Below, one piece after another: positions 55,931 to 64,000 of a DNA stretch of 64,000 nucleotides. The notes under the pieces are model-generated. The model had not been told where the DNA came from. It did no database searches and saw nothing but the letters and a program-made list of their open reading frames with translations. Origin of the DNA: Cryptomeria japonica (taxonomy: Eukaryota > Streptophyta > Pinopsida > Cupressales > Cupressaceae); contig NC_081410.1 of NCBI RefSeq assembly GCF_030272615.1, positions 227,078,915 through 227,142,914 of the forward strand, read 5' to 3'. Position 1 is the stretch's first letter, and the number at the start of each line of letters is the position of its first letter. The position numbers and the translations under genes are program-made.

Positions 55931-58495
55931 TGGTATCTCCAACAAGTTGTTTATACCTATGACATTATGCCAACTTCCCACCAGTGGCAGGTTCCAATAT
56001 TGTCTAAATATAAACCAATAAGGTTGGTAACTCACGGGATACCCAGTGACTGTGCTACTACCATACTCTTGGATTAAAATTAATGCAATTGTTCTAAGTC
56101 TATTTTCAACATTGGTTAGTCAACTAGAATGCTAAGTGTGAGTTGAAGAGATGACTTACTTGCCCTTAAAGGTAGCCAAGTGAACATAAACTTAACCAAT
56201 TTCATTTTATTGTTTATATATGTACTTTTTAAACTCCTATCACACTTCACTTTAATTTAGTTATTCCTACATAATGTTTATCCGTAGGGACCATTCCCTT
56301 TTAATCCTTTCAAGTTTGCTATTTATTTTATTGTTTAACCTTCCAAACAAGTAGTCAAATATGGATAGTTATAGTTTCATTAAAAAAGTTATATGGTTTA
56401 TTCCTTTGTCTTCTTAAATGAAATTCCAAATGAATAAATAGGGCTTCTATAATTAAAATTATGGCCCCCAACAATCTAAGGGTTGATCTAAAGTTATTTT
56501 GATATTGTTTAAAGAAGCTACAAGGAGATTGCATTCTATTGTTCAAAACACATGATGAGGTGTTATGAATGCACTAGATATGACTATAATTCATGAGTTC
56601 CAGCATAAGAGACAAAGTTAAACATAAGGTTCTAACTCTTATTAAATGTAGTATATAATTTATGAGGAAACTACTCGTTTGCTTCAGCTTGTTATGAGCA
56701 TAAAATGATTGATTGGTCAAAGATGGATAGCCTATAATGTAGTATATCTTTAACTAGTAGAATATAATGAGATGTTATTTAAACTTCAGATGATAGAATA
56801 ATTATAGGCCTATCTCTTCCATTTAATTAATGAAACCTCTTCTCAAGCAAGTTGAAGTGATGACTAGCTACTCTTCCTCTAATAAGTATTAAGAGGTAAG
56901 ATCTTTATCATTCATTAGTTATGAATTCACATGAGCCTCTAATGTTTCATCTAATCACTTTCACTTAACATTGATGGGAAATGGTTTCATTGATTTATTC
57001 ACGTATAACAGCCATCTTTATTTGCATATTGTTTAACAATAGCAAGTACAATCTGCCAAGGAATGAATAATACTTGGGAAAATAGGCAAATAATAATTTT
57101 TTTTTTGTGGGGCAATAAACCCATGCTGATATGAAAATTTGAACTCAATCTTGACTTCCAAGGAGAATTAAAAGGAGGAATTGGGTATAGGAAGGTAAAA
57201 TATTCTAGTAGGCAATTGTTCTTTTCTTGTTTTTTATTTTTTTAATAAACATATACAAGTAGAAACAACAACTATGATAGGGTGTTTTAAATTATTTTCT
57301 TTAGTTTCGCAACCCTGAACAACAATATCAACAAGAAAAATGAAAATGAGGAAAATTTGAGAAGAAAACTTGGTATAAGGCGTCACACAAATTCCTGCAC
57401 TAGGAATGAAGCTACTACTTCTTCACTTGCCTTCGTCTTGCTCCCAGTTCTCTTCCTCCTCTCCTTCTTCTCCTTCTTTTGCTGCTCACATTTCCCTTCC
57501 ACTAAGCAAGAAAAGAAATGAAAAATATGGTTTCCATTATGGAGGGTTGTAGGGTTTTATGTCAAAAGGAGGGCAAAATTTTCATCAAACTTGCTAAGTA
57601 GTTTCAAAAAGGGATGCCATGCCCAGTGATTGGCACGAATGTCACCCCTACCATGTTCATTCATTTCCTCTCGTCTCCTCGGTTGGCTCACGCAACCATT
57701 CATCAATTATTTCTTCCTTCCTTCTATGACTTTGACATTTTATTTTAATTCTTTTTGGTATGTTTTTGTGTGTTTTCCTTCTATTCGATGGCATAAGTAA
57801 ATGACCTTACTTTATTTTTATGTTATTTTATTTTATTTTTTCCTTCATTCATAAATATTATAACTTTATCTATTTCCAAATGTTTATTTATTTGTCTATT
57901 TATTCTTATTTTATTTTATATAATTATATTTTATTGATATATTTAGTGTCAGCTAACATATTTTATATTTATATATAATACTTATTTGATTCACTTAATT
58001 ATTCTTTAGCGGATTTATTGTTTGATGCTTTCAATTAATAGAAATCAAAATTAATTTCAATGTCCTCTTAACCTATCAATGTAGATAATAGTCGCGATTA
58101 AATAGACAACTAGAGTCCTAGGGTAAGACAAACCTTAGGTGGAGAATACTTATTGACAAGTTAAAGATGCTAGCATGGCATTACCAACAATCTATTTCTC
58201 ATCACTGGATCACATAATTCGCTTCACTTGCAACTTCAAGTACCCATAACTAACCATCAATCTCACACAACTCCACAAATTCATCAATTTAGGTTAGTAA
58301 TAAAATATAATCAAAGCATTAAATTAACAAAATCATGATAATATTGATAACATTCATTAATAATAGTATTAAAAGTTCATAACCATCACACACACACACA
58401 CGAGATTACTTAGTTTATCATGAATCCACCCCTAGTCCAAATTACCACAAGGCTAGGGGTCAAGCAAGAAAATTAATTAGGTTGCTAGGGGATAT
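55931..58495. other. Gene-free stretch
   Basis: No coding similarity was recognised. A short (CA)n run occurs near 58388-58400. Confidence 0.45.
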
Positions 58496-58496
58496 G

Positions 58497-59142
58497 ACAT
58501 ATACTTCTTTGGAGAGTGATAGTGACATGCATGCTTTTAATGAGCATTATGTTTGAGCATATCTCCTTCATGCAATCTACCTATTGATAATGGCATACTA
58601 CTCTTACATATCATATAGCTTATACTTCATGTTTTACATCTTCTCATAAGCTTAATCCTATCTCTTATGCCTCAGTGAAACCTAGAGTTGTTTTTATGCC
58701 CAAGCATGATGTCTATGATGATATACCTTTCACCTTTTATGAGCTACCTCCTTTGCAAATAATTCATGAGTATACACCATTATATATTGTAGTGAGGTAT
58801 GAAGATCTTAGAGTAGAATGTGCATTAGTAGATGATTGATTTAGATTGAATATATATGAAGTAAAAAATTATAGATGTGATCCAAATTTTACTCTTCTTA
58901 ATTCTAAGATAATTATTATTAAATCTGATAATATTATGCGAGAGTTCCTTGGTTGTGTCACTTTGTTGATTACTTTAATAAACCATAACATTACACACCA
59001 CTTTCAATGTGATGCTTGGAACTTTAGTATACGACTTTTGGGGCATTCTTGGGTTCATGAAAAGAGTGTTGTCTCATGTACATTACATAACAAAAATAAA
59101 AATGTGATAAAAGATAATAATAATCTATTTTATATTTTGTGA
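58497..59142 (+). pseudogene. Tat-type protease fragment of a Ty3 element
   Basis: After the segment shared with 16480-16670, the plus strand reads FYELPPLQIIHEYTPLYIVV and VECALVDD, then a stop where the active-site turn would continue. It resumes (58846-59142) as LGCVTLLITLINHNITHHF and LLGHSWVHEKSVVSCTLHNK. These align in order with VDNGSG, LGTITLPITVGPVTLP and LLGRPWIHGMQAVPSTLH of the intact element. No RT follows, so this is an isolated relic. Confidence 0.65.
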
Positions 59143-59862
59143 AGTGCTTAAAAAATATAAAATAATTGTTTCTTCATTGATGTTAGAAAAAAGGGTGTTG
59201 TACACCTTGTGCAAGAACGAAAATATTTTAACTATGTAAAATAAATATTTAATTGTTGTGCATTTTTGAAGATGTGCTTAGCCACATTATATATTAATTT
59301 GGGTCCACTTGTAAACTACTATCAATGTTATGTGTGAGTTGTAGATTGAAAAAGAATTCAATATTGGGAAACCTAGTACCGTAAAATAAATGTTGCGGTC
59401 AATAGTTTTGTTCTCTTATGGTTTTGAGACACGTGATCTTTGCCAATACCCTAACTATGCATTTGTTATGAGCTTGAATCTATAAAAGAAAGCACATGTT
59501 TTTGATAAATAAAGCAGCGATAACTAGGGCACTGACTCTTTACAAAGTTAACAGGCTAACTAAAATAAACAGACCAAGCAGAGGTGCAAACCCCAAACAA
59601 ACAAAGTTAGACAGGCCAAACAAACCCACCTGTCAAACCATCAACAAACCAATCCAACTCAAGAGTGGGGAGAATCCACAACTTGACGAAGGGGGGGCAG
59701 GGGAAAGGGGGTAGATTTTCCTTTCCGCCTATGAACCGTCCAGGCAACACTATCGTTAGGAATATTCAAAGACAAATCATGCGGAGGAGACCCCGCAGAG
59801 ACACTGTCAGACTGCTGCAGCAGAACACCAACAGACTGTTGTTGCAGAAACACAACAAACTG

Positions 59863-60460
59863 CTACTGAAGAAGAACAAAATTGTCAGGAGAAGAGCGAA
59901 GCTGAGGATCAAGAGCAACGAATGTAGGAGCTAAGGGGATGGAAGAGTCTACAATAGTAGTTACCTCAGCAAAGGCATCATCAGTAGTAAGGGGAACCTC
60001 ATCTCGAGAGGATTCAACCGAAACAAAGTCTGAAGCATTAATTGTCAAGTGGTCTTCAGCAACATCCTTCCACCAAGTAGCAACGCCTCTGCGGCGGGAG
60101 AGAGAGCAGTTTGAAGCTAAGTGGCCCATTGAGAAGCACCTTCGACAACGAGAGGGGAGGCCCTCATAATCCAGTGGTTGAGCCCATGGCTTATCCCCAA
60201 CCATAAGAACCACATCCCTAGGGAGGGCTAGAGATATGTCAACATCAATTAATAGGCGAGCAAAGGTAGAGTAACCCATGGAGGTCGTAGCATTGTCAAC
60301 CTTCAAGAAACTGCCAATGGAGTTACCGATGGCCTCAAAGCAAGAAGGCTCCCAGGAATGGAAGGGGAGATTGGAGAGGCGAACCCAAACCGGACGAATA
60401 CATAGAGATTCAGTAAGGGGGTTGAAGGAAGAAGACCAGGGCTTAATTAAGAGAGAGTAG
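59863..60460 (-). pseudogene. LINE ORF1 fragment with CCHC knuckle
   Basis: The minus strand from about 60460 reads KPWSSSFNPLTESLCIRPVW, VRLSNLPFHSWEPSCFEAIG and SIGSFLKVDNATT, then DVVLMVGDKPWAQPLDYEG and CRRCFSMGHLASNC. This is the DUF4283-plus-zinc-knuckle layout of plant LINE ORF1 proteins, which bind the element's RNA. No endonuclease or RT (ORF2) is present below 59863, so the copy is partial; both ends are estimates. Confidence 0.75.
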
Positions 60461-60469
60461 ATAGGTTGT

Positions 60470-61245
60470 CATGTATATTGAAGTTTCTTGAAAAGTGCAT
60501 ATAAGAAGAATAACACGAGATGTATGATTGCATGGTTACCCATTATACTTGGATACATGGATGATGCACTGGAGGAGGTTGATGTTTTAGAAGTATTCAT
60601 GGGAGATTCATTATTGAATAATACATTAAGTGTGGATGCTTTTAGAGGTTGGGGTTTTTTTCAAAGGTATATCTTGCGTAATCTTGTGGTATGTCTTTGA
60701 TCTTTGCATTATGGTTAATTTTTAAGTTTGCAGGCATGTTTTACTCTAATAGGGTTGTGTAGAAAATGCTTTTATCAACTTGGTTAATTTTCTTATCAAT
60801 TATAAATAGTCACGCTAACATCGATGATCCCTAATACACTTGTTGTTCATGATAATCTTGAAGATGAATGGGGGCACATGTTAAAGTGCAAACTTCATTA
60901 TATTTTCCTATTAATCTTGATTCACATGCTTCATCATCTTTCAAATTTCATTTATACTAGTTCTAGTAAAGATTATGCCTCTCATAGATCAAAAGTTGGT
61001 TACTATGAATACTAATCTTCATAATGTAAATGTTAAACCCCTTTTCCATAATGTAAAAGTCAATTGTGAAGCAATAGGATTACATTGCATTCTTGAGCAA
61101 TTGACAACTTCCTTGTAATACACCAATTCCACTTTTTTGTTTGTCTCGAAGTTGGTGAAGCACCCAATTTATCATGCTTACATTTGACAATTGATTGACA
61201 TTGTTGATATTTCTCTACATCATTGTGAAGAGCACACGGTTATAT
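60470..61245. other. Unassigned stretch
   Basis: Two short plus-strand frames (60488-60700 and 60824-61015) show no recognised family. Nothing else is seen. Confidence 0.3.
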
Positions 61246-61248
61246 TGA

Positions 61249-61282
61249 GGGGGGGGGGGGGGGGGGGGAAGGGGGGGAAGGG
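61249..61282 (+). repeat. Poly-G tract
   Basis: An uninterrupted run of about 20 G, then AAGGGGGGGAAGGGG. It may be an assembly-sensitive site and can form G-quadruplexes. Confidence 0.85.
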
Positions 61283-61507
61283 GTGAATCAAAATAAAAAC
61301 AATCTTTTACCAATTTAAACTTTTTCAACTTCAATCACAAGTATATAATTTATCTCATTAGCATATTCATTGCATATCAACATTCATATGTGATTTAATT
61401 AATATGAACACAAGTAGAACACAAGATATATACATGGAAACCCTTAAGGGAGAAAACCACAGTAAATCAATGCTTTTATCTATTTCTTCTTTTACAATAT
61501 TTGTAGG

Positions 61508-61752
61508 CACCAACCTACCAGAAGCACCAACCCCTAACTCTGTTTGTGAGCACCAACCTACTAGAAGTGCCAACTCTCCAATCTGATTGCGTGAGCACCA
61601 ACCCACTGGAAGCACCAACTCCCCAACCTGATTATGTGAGCACTAACCCACTGGAAGAACCAACTCCCACTTCAGAATTTTGTGAGCACCAACCCACTAG
61701 AAGCACCAACTTCCCAACCCAAAATTAGTGAGCACCAACCCACTTCACATAA
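61508..61752 (+). repeat. Minisatellite of about 45 bp, five copies
   Basis: Unit: GTGAGCACCAACCCACTGGA followed by AGCACCAACTCCCCAACCTG and a short joint. Copies vary in length and sequence. Confidence 0.85.
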
Positions 61753-61759
61753 ATCTGAA

Positions 61760-62640
61760 TTTCCACCTTACAATGTTGCTATAACAACGGATGATGGATA
61801 CTATTCAATCTTTTCAAATCAGCCTATATTCCTTTCTCAATTGCATATTCCCTTCTTCACAAATCTGCATATATTTCTTTCACAACTTAATATATTCTCC
61901 TTCAAAAATCTGTATTACTTCTTTCAAGACTTATTACAATCTTCTCTTCTAAATCAATGTGACTGTGATCCCTCTTCTAAATCTGAAATAATCTTCCTCT
62001 CAAATCTGCCACAAAAATTATCTTCTTAATCTGCTATTAATTCTTCATATCCCTCCTATCAAATGTGCAATTTATCTAGTCATACTGTCTTTACAAAATC
62101 TTCTTGATCTCTGCAAGATCTTACCCTTTATATCAGCATATTTTTCTTCCCAGCATCTGCACAGTCAATCTGAAAATAATTCCAGAATTATTACACTTTA
62201 CTCAACACCTTTGTGTCTGATTATACTTCCAGAATTTTACTATCATCCTTCTTTCCATCAACCCAGATTTTTCTTTTACTATCTCTGCAATATCTTCATC
62301 TTTATAACAGCATTAGATCATCACACATTTCTCACAAATTTTTAATTTCTAAGTTATAATCTCAGCATTAATCTTTTGCACACTTCTGAATTTTCAGCAT
62401 ATACATATCACTTCTCTTCTGCTTCAGACTATCTGAAATATAATTTCAGACTTATTACATTCAACGCACTCTCAGTATTTCTATTTTAAATGACATATAT
62501 ATATTATTTCCTACCCTTACATGGAAGGGTCACATCTCTTTGCATTGTTCACTTATCACACCCCTGCGTGAATGGTCATGTGCACCATATTGTAATTATC
62601 GATTGGCATTAGTCAACCGATTCAAACCCAATCATTGAAT
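61760..62640. other. Gene-free pyrimidine-leaning stretch
   Basis: TTCAAATCTGC-like phrases recur weakly, but no gene is recognised. Confidence 0.4.
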
Positions 62641-62688
62641 ACTACCGATCAGTTAATAAATATCGGTTAGACTAAATATCGCCGTGTC

Positions 62689-62974
62689 AATTATAAAGCA
62701 ATTTAATACTGCTGATTTCTGATGACTATCAGTTAGATGAAATACCGATATGTCAAATAACACTTAATACCACTGATTAGTTAATGACTAGCGGTGAGAC
62801 TAAATACGGATGTGATGAATTGTTTTATGAGAATTATAAAGCAATTTAATACTGCTGATTTCTGATGACTATCAGTTAGATGAAATACCGATATGTCAAA
62901 TAACACTTAATACCACTGATTAGTTAATGACTATCGGTGAGACTAAATACGGATGTGATGAATTGTTTTATGAG
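62689..62974 (+). repeat. 143-bp tandem duplication
   Basis: 62689-62831 and 62832-62974 are nearly identical (one clear difference, GACTAGCGG against GACTATCGG). Inside each unit CGAT/CGGT-rich phrases (TATCGGT, ACCGAT) form weaker sub-repeats that start upstream at 62600. Confidence 0.9.
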
Positions 62975-63297
62975 TATCGGTCCATTTCTTTGATACGTGT
63001 TACATAGTCTCTTCGATACTTGTTACATATTATCATTTACTTCAAAACAGTTTTCTGATCTCATCATAACATCTTCACGATGACAATAAAGAGGAATCGG
63101 GCTGCAATGTCTTCAACAAATGAACTATGAAGGACGTCTTGGTCTACAACGTCTTCAGAAACAGCAAAGTAACTATGCCAATGAGGACTCACTGTCCTGG
63201 TATAATCATAGTATGATCAGAGATTATGTAGTGTTGTTTCTATATATATATATTGCTGACTGTAGAATATGTATATCTGAGTTTTCTGTTTATTACA

Positions 63298-63320
63298 AAC
63301 ATATATATATATATATATAT
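63298..63320 (+). repeat. (AT)n microsatellite
   Basis: About ten TA units. Confidence 0.85.
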
Positions 63321-63407
63321 TAAACAGAGACAATATATCCATTAAAGAATATGATCACCGGATTTCTTAAGCACATCCATTTTGGTATCTCTGAAATAAG
63401 GTCTGCC

Positions 63408-63414
<7 letters not shown>

Positions 63415-63450
<36 letters not shown>
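63415..63450 (+). repeat. (GT)n microsatellite
   Basis: About seventeen GT units, preceded by a short TA run. Confidence 0.9.
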
Positions 63451-63451
<1 letters not shown>

Positions 63452-64000
63452 AGCTGTGTATATATAAAGTATATCGTCTGTCAAACTGTAGAGTAAGTAT
63501 CCTTGAAATTCGATCTTCCATAATTTAGCCTGACTGCTGCATATGTATGATCTGATTATACAATCAGACTGCAAACTGAAACCTATCTTCACAGATTTGA
63601 TAACCTTTTCAAACCCGTTGTGCATTCGTGGTCTATACTGGACATCATCTGTGATCTGTATGCTGGTCTGTAGTATCTGTATCACTTGATTGCAACGTTC
63701 AGTCTTATCAATACATGAATCTCTGTTCATGTATAATCATGTGTATTACGTATTCAATGAAGTCACGGAGATCATCTTCCATTCGAACTGTAACAGAAAT
63801 GTATATATGTGATCAGATGTATATGATCAGACTGTAAGCTCTATATCACCAACTTCTAGGACTGGAACAGGAATATATTGGTTCAATATGTTCATCAATC
63901 TTCATGAGTTAACAAATTCCTTTGACATCAATGACAATATTTCCATCACATTGCACTTTAATCTAATGACTAAACCTCTTCTTCCAATTTCAAGACAAAA

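Overview
This is a plant nuclear window made almost entirely of nested transposable elements, plus one decayed TIR-NBS-LRR (TNL) resistance-gene relic. No rRNA, tRNA, organellar or bacterial gene is visible. Several Tat-type Ty3 retrotransposons, old degraded copies, long AT-rich gene-free stretches and a TNL with conifer-like TIR wording together suggest a large-genome seed plant, most likely a conifer. That assignment is inference.

Layout. 1-7690 (minus): an old Tat-type Ty3 element running off the left edge, in order gag, variant zinc knuckle, protease, G-patch, RT, RNase H, second (archaeal-type) RNase H, integrase, all broken. 7700-10000: no gene, degenerate short repeats. 10004-16350: remains of a second, plus-strand Tat-type element: an antisense plant-mobile-domain (PMD) pseudogene, a polypurine tract and the start of a 3' LTR, interrupted by a putative minus-strand solo LTR flanked by 225-bp direct repeats. 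17741-30524: a structurally complete LTR retrotransposon (TSD AGTTC, two 1662-bp LTRs, PBS candidate, one 1854-codon ORF, PPT). It has no recognisable Gag, and it carries an antisense, intron-containing PMD gene between pol and the 3' LTR. 32993-35686: a short non-autonomous LTR element (TSD ATAAT) with a 41-bp minisatellite and a duplicated PPT. 38512-43049: a TNL pseudogene. 44464-54635: a chromodomain-bearing Ty3 element (minus, TSD CACTC), whose integrase is split by a 3976-bp terminal-inverted-repeat element (46382-50357, TSD AAAG). That element is built of pyrimidine and purine tracts around a palindromic satellite. 54640-64000: a Copia-like LTR, a Tat-type protease fragment, a LINE ORF1 fragment and several tandem repeats.

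The most interesting items are the gag-less Tat-type element with its antisense spliced PMD gene, the G-patch module placed between protease and RT in two separate elements, and the unclassified foldback-like TIR element. Boundaries backed by matching target-site duplications are firm. Function and classification come from motif reading only; no database search was possible.
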